Shown: positions 43,755 through 54,056, counted from the stretch's first letter. The stretch is 56,374 nt of DNA from an uncultured Burkholderiales bacterium (GCA_946480465.1 CAMLJY010000041.1:1-56374); one strand, 5' to 3'. Numbers and translations: made by a program. The notes: generated by a model not told the origin, from the letters alone.

Positions 43755-44751
43755 GGCCCGCCTCCACCAGCGCCACTGCGGGCGCGCTGCGGCGGCCGGT
43801 GAGTCGCTGCTTCCATTGCCCGGGCAGCCCCACCAGGCCGCGCGGCAGCAGCGCCACGCTGGCGATGATGGCCAGCCCAAGTCCCAGGTGCCAGTGCTTG
43901 GCGAAGCCGCCGAAGATGGCCTCGGACTTGAAGAACTCCTGCAGCAGCGCGAAGGCGAAGGCGCCGACCAGCGCGCCGCGCAAATGGCCCAGCCCGCCCA
44001 GGATGATCATGATCAGCACCGCGCCGCTGAAGTGCCAGCTCATCAGCTCGGGGTTCACGAAGCCGTCCTTCACCGCGAACAGGAAGCCCGCCACGCCCGC
44101 CAGCGTGCCGGACAGCGTGAAGGCGGCCAGCTTGTACGGGTAGGTCGAGAAGCCGGTGGCACGCATGCGCTGCTCGTTGGCTTTGATGCCGGCCAGCGCG
44201 CGACCGAAGGGCGAGCGCTTGATGAGGGCCAGCAGCACGAACACGCCGGCCAGCCAGGCCAGCGTGACGCCATAGATCACGAAAGGCGCGTCCATGTCCA
44301 GCCCCAGCAGCGTCGGCTTCATCATCAGGTAGATGCCATCGGTGCCGCCGCCCAGCGGCGTGTCGTGCACCACGTAGTAGGCCATCTGCGCGAAGGCCAG
44401 CGTGACCATGATGAAGTAGACGCCTTGCGTGCGCAGGGACAGCGCGCCCACCACCAGCGCGTACAGCCCCGCCGCCAGCGCGGCCACCGGCAGCAGCCAC
44501 AGCGCGGAAGCCGGCGCGTCGGCCGGCGACAGCAGCACCGCCGCGTAGGCGCCGATGCCGAAGAACGCGGCCTGCCCGAAGCACACCAGGCCGGTGGTGC
44601 CGACCAGCAGTTCCAGGCTCAGCGCCAGGATGGCGTAGACCATGATCTTGTTGACCAGGTCCAGCCCATAGGAACCGGCGGCCAGCGGCCACAGCGCCAG
44701 CGCGGCGAACACGGTGACGACGAAGGCGGCGCGGGGGCGGGTGTCTTCCAT
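43747..44751 (-). CDS. livM: Branched-chain-type ABC transporter permease LivM
   Basis: This is the larger permease of the importer, 334 residues with about nine to ten membrane helices. Family blocks are LSLELLVGTTGLVCFGQAAF near the N-terminus, the coupling region SPFGRALAGIKANEQRMRATG at about 200, and SGAVLIMIILGGLGHLRGAL. A strong AGGAGG ribosome-binding site lies directly after the livH stop and seven bases before this ATG. It works with LivH in the inner membrane. Confidence 0.92.
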   Translation of the reverse strand: MEDTRPRAAFVVTVFAALALWPLAAGSYGLDLVNKIMVYAILALSLELLVGTTGLVCFGQAAFFGIGAYAAVLLSPADAPASALWLLPVAALAAGLYALVVGALSLRTQGVYFIMVTLAFAQMAYYVVHDTPLGGGTDGIYLMMKPTLLGLDMDAPFVIYGVTLAWLAGVFVLLALIKRSPFGRALAGIKANEQRMRATGFSTYPYKLAAFTLSGTLAGVAGFLFAVKDGFVNPELMSWHFSGAVLIMIILGGLGHLRGALVGAFAFALLQEFFKSEAIFGGFAKHWHLGLGLAIIASVALLPRGLVGLPGQWKQRLTGRRSAPAVALVEAGHD

Positions 44752-44763
44752 GGTGTCGCCTCC

Positions 44764-45645
44764 TCAAGCAGCTTTGAAGAGGCCCTGCGGCCGCCACAGC
44801 AGGATCAAGGCCATCAGCAGGTACACGCCCACGCCGGCCGCCTGCGGCACGAAGACCTTGCCGAAGGTGTCGACGATGCCGATCAGCATCGCCGCCAGCA
44901 GCGCGCCGCGGATGGAGCCGATGCCGCCGATGACGACCACGACGAAGCAGACGATCAGCACGCTGTTGCCCATGCCGGGGTACACAGAGGACACCGGTGC
45001 CGCCAGCATGCCCGCCAGCACCGCGATGGCAACGCCCGCCGCGAAGACCACGCGGTACAGGAAGCTGATGTCGATGCCCAGCGACTGCACCATCTCGCGG
45101 TTGGCGCTGCCGGCACGGATCATCATGCCGAGCTTGGTTCGTGTCAGGACCAGGTACATGCCCAGCGCCAGCAACAGGCAAACGGCCGAGATGAAGAGGC
45201 GGTACACCGGGTAGGTCATCACCTCGCCCAGCGGCAGCGTGCCGGCCAGCCAGGCGGGCGGCTGCACGCCGTGCACGTCGTCGCCGACGATCAGGCTGCG
45301 CAGTTCCTCGAAGACCAGGATCAGCCCATAGGTCATCAGCACCTGCTGCAGGTGCTCCCGTTCATACAGGTAGCTGAAGAAGACCCACTCGAGCAGGTAG
45401 CCCAGGATGACCGACAGCACCAGGCCGACGAACAGCGTGGCGAAGAAGCCGCCGCCGAAGGTGGCCCCCACCACCGGCGCCAGCGCGTAGGCCATGTAGG
45501 CGCCGATCATGTAGAAGGCGCCGTGGGCGAGATTGATGACGCCCATGATGCCGAAAATGAGCGTCAGTCCCGAAGCCACCAGGAACAGCAGCAGGCCGTA
45601 CTGCAGTGCATTGAGGCACTGGATCAGGAAGGTGGCGAGGTCCAT
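44764..45645 (-). CDS. livH: Branched-chain-type ABC transporter permease LivH
   Basis: This is the smaller permease of the importer, 293 residues with about eight membrane helices. Family blocks include YGLLLFLVASGLTLIFGIMG, NLAHGAFYMIGAYMAYAL, and a coupling region with TKLGMMIRAGSANREMVQSL at about 190-210. Near the C-terminus is VVVIGGIGSIRGALLAAM. The ATG at 45645 is chosen over a start six codons upstream because it matches the family N-terminus. It follows the binding-protein gene after 78 bases. Confidence 0.92.
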   Translation of the reverse strand: MDLATFLIQCLNALQYGLLLFLVASGLTLIFGIMGVINLAHGAFYMIGAYMAYALAPVVGATFGGGFFATLFVGLVLSVILGYLLEWVFFSYLYEREHLQQVLMTYGLILVFEELRSLIVGDDVHGVQPPAWLAGTLPLGEVMTYPVYRLFISAVCLLLALGMYLVLTRTKLGMMIRAGSANREMVQSLGIDISFLYRVVFAAGVAIAVLAGMLAAPVSSVYPGMGNSVLIVCFVVVVIGGIGSIRGALLAAMLIGIVDTFGKVFVPQAAGVGVYLLMALILLWRPQGLFKAA

Positions 45646-45723
45646 CGGGCAAGGCTTTCCCACGCGGCCGCGCTGTTCGGTGCGGCCGTCGAGACGAATG
45701 ACGCAGGCGGGAGCGGGGCGGCC

Positions 45724-46893
45724 TTACATGCGGCAGCCGCGGCCCGGGTCGGCCAGGGACTTCGAAGCGATGCCGATCGACTTGTTCTCCTTGCCGCTCA
45801 CCTGCCGCAGGTAGATGTCCTGCACGGGGTTGTGCGACTTCGACAAGGTGAAGGGGCCGCGGGGGCTGTCGATCTTTGCGTTGCGCAGCGCGTCGGCGAA
45901 GGCGCCCTTCTTCGAGATGTCGCCCTTCACCGCATTCAGGCCGACCGCCAGCATCTGCGCTGCGTCATAGCCCTGCACCGCGTACACGTCGGGCTGCAGC
46001 TTGTAGCTCTTGGCGTAGGCCAGGCGGAAGGCGTTGTCGCGCGGGGTGCCCAGGCTGTCGGCGTAGTGCAGCGTGGTCAGCAGGTCGGCGGCATCGGCGC
46101 CCTGGGCTTCCAGCGTGCCGTCGGTGAGGAAGCCGGCACCGTACAGCGGGATCTTGCCCTTCAGGCCCGCCGCGGCGTAGTCCTTGACGAACTTGACGGC
46201 GCCGCCGCCGGCGAAGAAGGTGTAGACCGCATCGGGCCTGGCCGCGGCGATCTCGGTGAGCAGGGCCTGGAACTCCACGTTCGGGAAGGGCAGGCTCAGC
46301 TCCTTGGTCACCTTGCCGCCGCTTTTCTCGAAGGCCTCCTTGAAGCCCTTGACCGACTCGTCGCCCGCGGCGTACTTCCAGGTGATGGTGACGACGTTCT
46401 TGTGGCCCTTCTTGGCCACCACCTCGCCCATCGCATAGCCGGGCTGCCAATTGGAGAAGGAACTGCGGAAGATGTGCGGCGCGCACATCGGACCGGTCAC
46501 CGCATCCGCGCCCGCGTTGGGCACGATCAGCATGGTGCCGCTGTCCTTCGCGGCCTTGGCCATCGCCATGGCCACGCCGGAGTGCACCGTGCCGATCAGC
46601 ACGTCGACGTTGTCGCGCTTGATCAGCTTGTTGACGTTGTCGGTGGCCTTGGACGGGTCGGACTCGTCGTCGACCTTGAAGAACTCGATCTCGCGGCCGC
46701 CGAGCTTGCCGCCCTGTTCCGCCACGTGCAGCCTGAAGCCGTTCTCGATCGCGGTGCCCAGCGCCGCGAAGGTGCCGGTGTAGGGCAGCATCAGCCCCAC
46801 CTTGAGCTTGCCCGTGTTCTGGGCTGCAGCCGGCAGGGCCAGGGCGGCGGCGCAGGCGGCGGCGGTGGCGAGGGCCATGAAGCGCGGGGTCAT
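45724..46893 (-). CDS. Periplasmic substrate-binding protein of the aromatic-acid/HAAT importer
   Basis: This is a 389-residue periplasmic binding protein of the LivJ/LivK fold (type I). A signal peptide (ACAAALALPAAAQ) is followed by GKLKVGLMLPYTGTFAALG. Later blocks are FFKVDDESDPSKATDNVNKL, VDVLIGTVHSGVAMAM, FRSSFSNWQPGYAMGEVVAK and GYDAAQMLAVGLNAV. This subtype is frequent in operons for aromatic-acid catabolism. An AGGAGA ribosome-binding site lies seven bases before the ATG. It sits between the alpha/beta hydrolase and livHMGF, so benzoate or a phenylpropanoid is the likely cargo (inference). Confidence 0.9.
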   Translation of the reverse strand: MTPRFMALATAAACAAALALPAAAQNTGKLKVGLMLPYTGTFAALGTAIENGFRLHVAEQGGKLGGREIEFFKVDDESDPSKATDNVNKLIKRDNVDVLIGTVHSGVAMAMAKAAKDSGTMLIVPNAGADAVTGPMCAPHIFRSSFSNWQPGYAMGEVVAKKGHKNVVTITWKYAAGDESVKGFKEAFEKSGGKVTKELSLPFPNVEFQALLTEIAAARPDAVYTFFAGGGAVKFVKDYAAAGLKGKIPLYGAGFLTDGTLEAQGADAADLLTTLHYADSLGTPRDNAFRLAYAKSYKLQPDVYAVQGYDAAQMLAVGLNAVKGDISKKGAFADALRNAKIDSPRGPFTLSKSHNPVQDIYLRQVSGKENKSIGIASKSLADPGRGCRM

Positions 46894-46949
46894 CGCAAGT
46901 CTCCTGTGATGGGATTCCGGTGCGCGGGAAGGCGCGGAATGCTTTAACT

Positions 46950-47828
46950 CTAAAGTAATTGCATGAAGCTGCCAACGGCGCGGATCACCGCCTCGGGTTG
47001 ATCCCGATGCGGAGAATGGCCGCAGCCGGGCAGCTCCAGCAGCCGGGTCTGCGGCACCCGCCGTGCGATGCCGCGGACCTGCTCTAGGGTGCCATATTCA
47101 TCGTCCAGTCCCTGGATGGCGAGGACCGGGCCGTCGATCGTGCCGACCTCGCCTTCGATCGACCATTCGCGGAAGGCCGGGGACAGCCAGACGTCGTTCC
47201 AGCCCCAGAAGGCGGAATCGGGGTCGTCATGGTGGCGCGCCAGGCGCTGGCGCAGGTCGGTGTCGGCGTAGGCGCGGCGGGCGGCGGCGATGCTGCTGAT
47301 GGAGAGGTCCTCCACCAGGATGTGCGGCGCCAGCACGACGACGCCGCGCACCCGCTGCGGGAAGCGCGCCGCATGCAGCAGCGCGATGGAGCCGCCGTCG
47401 CTGTGGCCGAAGAGCCAGGGCTTGTCGGCCGCGGTGTCCACGTGCAGCGCGTTGAACAGCGCCGGCAGCACCTCGTGCGCCTGGCGGTGCATGAAGTCCG
47501 GGCCCCAGCGTTCGTCGCGGTCGCGCGGGGTGGAACGGCCGTAGCCCGGGCGGGAATACACCAGGCCGCGGCATTGCAGGGCATCGACCAGGCGTTGCGG
47601 AAAGTCCCGCCACATCGACACCGAGCCAAGGCCCTCGTGAAGAAAGACCACCAGCGGGTGGCCATGCCTTTCTGGTGATAGCCACCGGTGCTCGATGCGC
47701 ACCACCCGGCCGTGCCAGTCGACGTCGACGTGCGCGCTTGCGCCGGGGTGGGCGGCGGCCGTGCCGGCCAGGGCGCCGGCTGCACCGGCTGCCGCGGGCC
47801 GGTGGAGGGGCGTGCCCACGGCATTCAC
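46950..47828 (-). CDS. Alpha/beta hydrolase of the benzoate operon
   Basis: This is a 292-residue alpha/beta-hydrolase-fold enzyme. The nucleophile elbow is GHSDGGSIALLH, the oxyanion/His-Gly region VVFLHEGLGSVSMWRDFPQ, and the catalytic His is in PGCGHSPHRDQP. An acid lies in IQGLDDEYGT. The frame begins with GTG at 47828, which overlaps the ligase stop (GTGA); an ATG four bases further on is out of frame. Homologues accompany many box clusters and may act as a thioesterase, freeing CoA from dead-end acyl-CoA, or as a lactone or enol hydrolase. The exact reaction is unknown. Confidence 0.85.
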   Translation of the reverse strand: MNAVGTPLHRPAAAGAAGALAGTAAAHPGASAHVDVDWHGRVVRIEHRWLSPERHGHPLVVFLHEGLGSVSMWRDFPQRLVDALQCRGLVYSRPGYGRSTPRDRDERWGPDFMHRQAHEVLPALFNALHVDTAADKPWLFGHSDGGSIALLHAARFPQRVRGVVVLAPHILVEDLSISSIAAARRAYADTDLRQRLARHHDDPDSAFWGWNDVWLSPAFREWSIEGEVGTIDGPVLAIQGLDDEYGTLEQVRGIARRVPQTRLLELPGCGHSPHRDQPEAVIRAVGSFMQLL

Positions 47829-49456
47829 GGCTTCGCCGCCTCCCGCTCCCGCAGCCGGAAGCGCTGGATCTTGCCGGTGGCGGTCTTGGGCAGCTCGGGC
47901 ACGAACTCGATCGCGCGCGGGTACTTGTAAGGCGCCAGGCGGTCCTTGACGAAGGCCTTCAACTCCTCGTCGCCGGCGGCGGCGCCGGGCTTCAGCACCA
48001 CCAAGGCCTTGGTCTTGGTCAGGCCCTGGGCGTCGTTGACGCCGATCACCGCCGCCTCCAGCACCGCCGGGTGCTGCATCAGCGTGGATTCGACCTCGAA
48101 AGGCGAGACGTAGATGCCGCTGACCTTCAGCATGTCGTCGCTGCGGCCGGCGTAGGTGTAGGTGCCGTCGGCATTGCGGGTGTACTTGTCGCCGCTCTTG
48201 GTCCAGCCGCCCTGGAAGGTCTCGCGCGATTTGTCGCGGTTGCCCCAGTACATCAGCGCCGCGCTGGGGCCGCGGATGTAGAGGTCGCCGGTGTCGATCG
48301 AGCCATCGGCATGGGGCGGCAGCGGCAGGCCATCGTCGCCGCGCAGCTCGATGTCGTAGCCCGGCACCGGGTAGCCGGTGGTGCCGTAGCGCACGCGGCC
48401 GGGAATGTTGGAGATGAAGATGTGCAGCATCTCGGTCGAGCCGATGCCGTCGACGATCTCGCAGCCGTAGTGGGCCGTGAACTTCTGGCCCAGCTCGGCA
48501 GGCAGCGCCTCGCCCGCGGAGGAGCACAGGCGCAGCGCCACTTCGGAGCGCGCGGGCAGCAGGGGCGAGGCCAGCATGCCGGCGTAGCCGGTGGGCGCGC
48601 CGTAGAACACGGTGGGCTCGAGCTTCGCGGCGCGCAGGGGCTCGGTGTCGCCGGTCCAGCGCCGGAACACCGCGTCCGGCGTCGGCCGCTCGGCCATCAG
48701 CACCGTGGTGGCGCCCACGCTCATCGGGAACGTCAGCGCGTTGCCCAGCCCGTAGGCGAAGAACAGCTTGGCGGCGGAGAAGCAGACGTCGCGCTCGGTC
48801 AGGCCCAGCACCGGCGTGCCGTACAGCGCCGCGGTCCAGTAGGCATTGGCATGGGTGTGCACCGTGCCCTTGGGCCGTCCGGTGGAGCCGCTGGAATAGA
48901 GCCAGAAGCCGGGGTCGTCCGGTCCGGTCGCGGCGGGCTGGGCGAGGGGGGCGTGGGCTTCGAGCAGGGCGTCGATGTCGTGCGCACCGGCGGGCAATGC
49001 GGTGGCGGGGTGCGAGACGATGACGTGCTTCAGCTCGTGCCCGCCCTCGCCCGCCGCGGCCGCGGCCGCGGTGGCGGCGTCCAGCATCGGCAGCAGCGCC
49101 GCTGACACCAGCGCGGCCTGCGCGCGGCTGTGGCGCAGCATGTAGGCGTAGTCGTCGGCCGTCAGCAGGGTGTTGACCGCCACCGGCACGATGCCGGCGT
49201 ACAGCGCGCCCAGGAACGCCACCGGCCAGTGGTTGTTGTCATGCATCAGCAGCAGCACGCGTTCCTCGCGCCGCAGGCCCTGGGCCAGCAGGGCGGCGGC
49301 GCAGCGGCGCACACGTTCGGACAGCTCGCCGTAGCTCAGCGTGCCGTGGTCGTCGATGAAGGCGGGCTTGGCGGAACGGCCCGCGTTTCGGTCCAGCAGG
49401 TGCTGCGCCAGGTTGAACACCGGACCAGGGACGCTCACATTGGGCGGCATGTTCAT
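47825..49456 (-). CDS. bclA: Benzoate-CoA ligase
   Basis: This enzyme activates benzoate to benzoyl-CoA with ATP, the entry step of the box pathway. The 543 residues carry the AMP-binding loop YSSGSTGRPKGTVHTHANA, the aryl-CoA ligase signature region FFAYGLGNALTFPMSVGAT, the adenylate motif DGIGSTEMLHIFISN and the C-terminal hinge and Lys region YAGRSDDMLKVSGIYVSP and ELPKTATGKIQRF. These are typical of benzoate/4-hydroxybenzoate-CoA ligases. The ATG at 49456 has GGAGGAG six bases upstream; an upstream GTG at 49474 lies before that site and is rejected. It is the second gene of the boxD operon. Confidence 0.92.
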   Translation of the reverse strand: MNMPPNVSVPGPVFNLAQHLLDRNAGRSAKPAFIDDHGTLSYGELSERVRRCAAALLAQGLRREERVLLLMHDNNHWPVAFLGALYAGIVPVAVNTLLTADDYAYMLRHSRAQAALVSAALLPMLDAATAAAAAAGEGGHELKHVIVSHPATALPAGAHDIDALLEAHAPLAQPAATGPDDPGFWLYSSGSTGRPKGTVHTHANAYWTAALYGTPVLGLTERDVCFSAAKLFFAYGLGNALTFPMSVGATTVLMAERPTPDAVFRRWTGDTEPLRAAKLEPTVFYGAPTGYAGMLASPLLPARSEVALRLCSSAGEALPAELGQKFTAHYGCEIVDGIGSTEMLHIFISNIPGRVRYGTTGYPVPGYDIELRGDDGLPLPPHADGSIDTGDLYIRGPSAALMYWGNRDKSRETFQGGWTKSGDKYTRNADGTYTYAGRSDDMLKVSGIYVSPFEVESTLMQHPAVLEAAVIGVNDAQGLTKTKALVVLKPGAAAGDEELKAFVKDRLAPYKYPRAIEFVPELPKTATGKIQRFRLREREAAKP

Positions 49457-49470
49457 CACAGGCTCCTCCG

Positions 49471-51015
<1,545 letters not shown>

Positions 51016-51140
51016 CGCGGCTTTGGTTCGGGGGCGGCGCCGTCCGGCACGGGACAGGACGGCAGCTTCAATTGAACGAGGTCAAATCCCGCACTTTCAT
51101 CGCACTTGCAGCCCGCGAGTCGATGAATTATTGTGCGTGC

Positions 51141-51152
51141 GATGCACGATAG
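51141..51152. promoter_or_regulatory. BoxR-type operator candidate in the boxD-boxR gap
   Basis: GATGCACGATAG occurs here and again, identically, at 52208-52219 upstream of boxC. It contains a GCAC half-site, and GTGC lies eight bases upstream (TTGTGCGTGC). A further GCACTATAG lies just inside boxR (51174-51182). Toward boxD, AAGTGCG occurs twice on the minus strand at about 51090-51107. The shared word suggests one regulator acting on both arms. Confidence 0.5.
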
Positions 51153-51167
51153 GACCGCGGAGCAGAC

Positions 51168-52121
51168 GTGTCAAGCACTATAGTTCAGGAGGCCGGGTTA
51201 ACCCCGGGGAACGGCGCGGCCGAAGGCCAGGGCGCCGCAGCCGTGGAGGCGGCAGACAAGAACCCCTTCCTCGTCGCGCTGGGCGAGCGCGTGCGGGCGC
51301 TGCGCGCGCGCCGCGGCTTCACCCGCAAGGCGCTGGCGGCCGCGGCGGACGTGTCCGAGCGCCACCTGGCCAACCTGGAATACGGCATCGGCAATGCGTC
51401 CATCCTGGTGCTGTTGCAGGTGGCGCAGGCGCTGCAGTGTTCGCTGGCCGAGCTGCTGGGCGACGTGACGACCAGCTCGCCGGAATGGCTGCTGATCCGT
51501 GAACTGCTGGAGCAGCGCGACGAAGCCACGCTGCGCCGCGTGCGCACGGCGGTGGCAGAGATGCTGGGCACGGGCACCGGCTCGGCCCAGCGCAGTCCGC
51601 GCGTGGCGCTGATCGGCCTGCGCGGCGCCGGCAAGTCCACGCTGGGGCAGATGCTGGCGGACGACCTGGACTTCCCCTTCGTCGAGCTGAGCCGCGAGAT
51701 CGAGAAGTTCGCCGGCTGCAGCATCAGCGAGATCCAGGCGCTGTACGGCATGAATGCCTACCGCCGCTACGAGCGCCGCGCGCTCGAGGAGGCCATCCAG
51801 ATCTACCCCGAGGCGGTCATCGCGACGCCGGGAGGCCTGGTGTCCGACCCCGCCACGTTCAACCTGCTGCTGGCGCATTGCACCACCGTGTGGCTGCAGG
51901 CCGATCCCGAGGACCACATGAAGCGGGTGATCGCCCAGGGCGACACCCGGCCGATGGCCGCGAGCCCCGAGGCGATGGACGACCTGCGCCGCATCCTGGC
52001 CGGCCGCGCGGCCTTTTATTCCAAGGCCGACCTGCAGCTGGACACCAGCGCGCAGCCGCTGCAGCCCACCTTCGAGGCGCTTCGCGGCCTGGTGCGCGAG
52101 GCCCTGGTCCTGCCCTCGTGA
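51168..52121 (+). CDS. boxR: Benzoyl-CoA-responsive repressor BoxR (HTH plus shikimate-kinase-like domain)
   Basis: This is a 317-residue transcription regulator. An N-terminal XRE-type helix-turn-helix lies at about 38-100 (GERVRALRARRGFTRKALAA, SERHLANLEYGIGNAS). A linker follows, then a shikimate-kinase-like domain from about 145, with an intact Walker A GLRGAGKSTLGQML and the LSREIEKFAGCSISEIQALY lid region. In BoxR and BzdR proteins this domain binds benzoyl-CoA, which releases the repressor from DNA. The start GTG at 51168 has GGAG five bases upstream. It is divergent from boxD and 119 bases upstream of boxC; candidate operators flank it on both sides, suggesting autoregulation. Confidence 0.93.
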   Translation: MSSTIVQEAGLTPGNGAAEGQGAAAVEAADKNPFLVALGERVRALRARRGFTRKALAAAADVSERHLANLEYGIGNASILVLLQVAQALQCSLAELLGDVTTSSPEWLLIRELLEQRDEATLRRVRTAVAEMLGTGTGSAQRSPRVALIGLRGAGKSTLGQMLADDLDFPFVELSREIEKFAGCSISEIQALYGMNAYRRYERRALEEAIQIYPEAVIATPGGLVSDPATFNLLLAHCTTVWLQADPEDHMKRVIAQGDTRPMAASPEAMDDLRRILAGRAAFYSKADLQLDTSAQPLQPTFEALRGLVREALVLPS

Positions 52122-52156
52122 GTCCCGGGCCTGGAGCCGAAGATGAAATCCACTGC

Positions 52157-52186
52157 TTGACGCCACGCAACATAGTGCACTATTCT
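52157..52186 (+). promoter_or_regulatory. boxC promoter with overlapping operator
   Basis: TTGACG (52157-52162) and TATTCT (52181-52186) are spaced 18 bases. The perfect 12-bp palindrome ATAGTGCACTAT (52172-52183) covers the end of the spacer and the start of the -10 box, an ideal repressor position. Promoter strength and start site are inferred. Confidence 0.65.
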
Positions 52187-52207
52187 GCCGGCCATTCCGA
52201 TCGAACT

Positions 52208-52223
52208 GATGCACGATAGTGCC
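52208..52223 (+). promoter_or_regulatory. Second operator-like site upstream of boxC
   Basis: GATGCACGATAGTGCC contains GCAC and GTGC arms around GATA and shares its first 12 bases with the boxD-boxR gap site. It lies just downstream of the presumed boxC transcription start and 17 bases before the ATG. Confidence 0.5.
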
Positions 52224-52240
52224 AACTCCCGGAGGCCCCG

Positions 52241-53899
52241 ATGAGCAGCCCCAGCCGGGTCGACTACCAGGTCGACCCTTCGCAGTACCGCCACTGGAAC
52301 CTGAAGTGCGAAGGCGCCATCGCCACCCTCGCGCTGGACGTGGACGAGAACGCCGGCCTGCGGCCCGGCTACAAGCTCAAGCTCAACAGCTACGACCTGG
52401 GGGTTGACATCGAGCTGAGCGATGCGCTCAACCGCATCCGCTTCGAGCACCCGGAGGTGCGCACGGTCGTGGTCACCAGCGCGCGCGACAAGGTGTTCTG
52501 CTCCGGCGCCAACATCTTCATGCTCGGCGTCTCCAGCCATGCCTGGAAGGTGAACTTCTGCAAGTTCACCAACGAGACGCGCAACGGCATCGAGGACTCG
52601 TCCGCTCATTCGGGACTGAAGTTCGTGGCCGCGGTGAACGGCGCCTGCGCCGGCGGCGGCTACGAGCTGGCGCTGGCCTGCGACGAGATCATCCTGATCG
52701 ACGACCGGTCGTCCGCGGTCAGCCTGCCCGAGGTGCCGCTGCTGGGCGTGCTGCCCGGCACCGGCGGCCTGACGCGCGTGACCGACAAGCGCCGCGTGCG
52801 CCACGACCTGGCCGACGTCTTTTGCACCACCAACGAAGGCGTGCGCGGCCAGCGGGCGAAGGACTGGCGCCTGGTGGACGACATCGCCAAGCCGGCGCAG
52901 TTCGCGCAGAAGGTGCACGAGCGCGCGGCGCAGCTGGCGGAGCAGAGCGACCGGCCGGCCGAGGCACGCGGCATTGCGCTGACGCCGCTGCGGCGCACGA
53001 TCGAGGCCGACGCGCTGCGCTACACCCACGTCACGGTGCAGATCGACCGCGCCAGGCGCACCGCCAGCCTGACGGTGCAAGGCCCCAGCGGCACGCAGCC
53101 CGCCACGCCGGACGACATCGTCGCCGCCGGTGCCGCCTGGTACCCGCTGCAGCTGGCGCGTGAGCTGGACGACGCCATCCTGGAACTGCGCAGCAACGAG
53201 ACCGAGATCGGCACCTGGCTGATCAAGACGCAGGGCGACGCCGCCGCGGTGCTGGCGCTGGACGAAACCCTGGCCCGCCATGCGCAGCACTGGCTGGTGC
53301 GCGAGACGGTGGGCGCGCTGCGCCGCGCCTTCAGCCGGCTGGACGTTTCCTCGCGCAGCCTGTTCGCGCTGGTGGAGCCGGGATCGTGTTTCGCCGGCAC
53401 GCTGCTGGAACTGGCGCTGGCCTGCGACCGCATCTACCACCTGGCCCTGCCCGACGACGAGGCCGGCGCGCCGAGGATCACCGTCGGTGACGCCAACTTC
53501 GGGAGTTATCCGATGGCCACGGCGCAGACCCGCCTGGCGCGCCGCTTCTACGACGACCGCGACCAGCTGTCCGCGGTGAAGGCCGCCATTGGCCGCCCGC
53601 TGGACGCCGATGCCGCCGCCGCGCTGGGCCTGAACACCGCCGCGCCCGACGACATCGACTGGGCCGACGAGCTGCGCATCGCGGTGGAAGAACGCGCCGC
53701 GATGAGCCCGGACGCGCTGACCGGCATGGAGGCCAACCTGCGTTTCAACGGCGTCGAAACCATGGCCACGCGCATCTTCGGCCGCCTGACCGCGTGGCAG
53801 AACTGGATCTTCCAGCGGCCGAATGCCGTCGGTGAAAAGGGCGCCCTGAAGGTCTATGGCACCGGCCAGAAGTCCGCCTTCGACTGGAACCGCGTGTAG
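52241..53899 (+). CDS. boxC: 2,3-epoxybenzoyl-CoA dihydrolase (BoxC)
   Basis: This enzyme hydrolytically opens the ring of 2,3-epoxybenzoyl-CoA, yielding 3,4-dehydroadipyl-CoA semialdehyde and formate. The 552 residues form a double crotonase-like protein. The first half has SARDKVFCSGANIFMLG, with the oxyanion-hole pattern, and NGACAGGGYELALACDEIIL. The second half carries LFALVEPGSCFAGTLLELAL. Length and N-terminus (VDPSQYRHWNLKCEGAIATL) are typical of BoxC. A GGAGG ribosome-binding site lies five bases before the ATG. It is followed by a structured 157-base gap before boxB. Confidence 0.95.
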   Translation: MSSPSRVDYQVDPSQYRHWNLKCEGAIATLALDVDENAGLRPGYKLKLNSYDLGVDIELSDALNRIRFEHPEVRTVVVTSARDKVFCSGANIFMLGVSSHAWKVNFCKFTNETRNGIEDSSAHSGLKFVAAVNGACAGGGYELALACDEIILIDDRSSAVSLPEVPLLGVLPGTGGLTRVTDKRRVRHDLADVFCTTNEGVRGQRAKDWRLVDDIAKPAQFAQKVHERAAQLAEQSDRPAEARGIALTPLRRTIEADALRYTHVTVQIDRARRTASLTVQGPSGTQPATPDDIVAAGAAWYPLQLARELDDAILELRSNETEIGTWLIKTQGDAAAVLALDETLARHAQHWLVRETVGALRRAFSRLDVSSRSLFALVEPGSCFAGTLLELALACDRIYHLALPDDEAGAPRITVGDANFGSYPMATAQTRLARRFYDDRDQLSAVKAAIGRPLDADAAAALGLNTAAPDDIDWADELRIAVEERAAMSPDALTGMEANLRFNGVETMATRIFGRLTAWQNWIFQRPNAVGEKGALKVYGTGQKSAFDWNRV

Positions 53900-53901
53900 T
53901 T

Positions 53902-53932
53902 CACTGACGAATTGCTTCGCAATTCTTCAGTG
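53902..53932 (+). other. boxC-boxB spacer hairpin 1
   Basis: CACTGA-C-GAATTGC, loop TTC, GCAATTC-T-TCAGTG forms a 13-bp stem with one mismatch. It begins three bases after the boxC stop. No U-run follows, so it is not a clear terminator. Confidence 0.75.
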
Positions 53933-53948
53933 GTGTTTAGTCAGTGCA

Positions 53949-53975
53949 TGGAGGACCGGCAAGCCGGATCCTCCA
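53949..53975 (+). other. boxC-boxB spacer hairpin 2
   Basis: TGGAGGA-CCGGC, loop AA, GCCGG-A-TCCTCCA forms a 12-bp stem with one bulged A. It begins 17 bases after hairpin 1. Confidence 0.75.
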
Positions 53976-53983
53976 CGCAAGGG

Positions 53984-54014
53984 AGGTCGCGCTGCGTGTT
54001 ACGCCGCGCGACCT
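53984..54014 (+). other. boxC-boxB spacer hairpin 3
   Basis: AGGTCGCGC-T-GCG, loop TGTTA, CGC-C-GCGCGACCT forms a perfect 9-bp outer stem, one mismatch and three inner pairs. It ends 42 bases before the boxB ATG. Confidence 0.75.
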
Positions 54015-54056
54015 GTAGGCCAAAGTGAGCGGCCCGCGAACAACCTGGAACATCTC

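Noticed and set aside
43720..46947. 1075-codon frame antisense to the ABC transporter genes
   Set aside because: His/Gln/Arg-rich shadow; the minus strand encodes five recognisable transporter proteins.
47084..47824. ATG-start frame at 47824 for the alpha/beta hydrolase
   Set aside because: This frame gives a motif-free shadow; the GTG at 47828 gives the hydrolase motifs.
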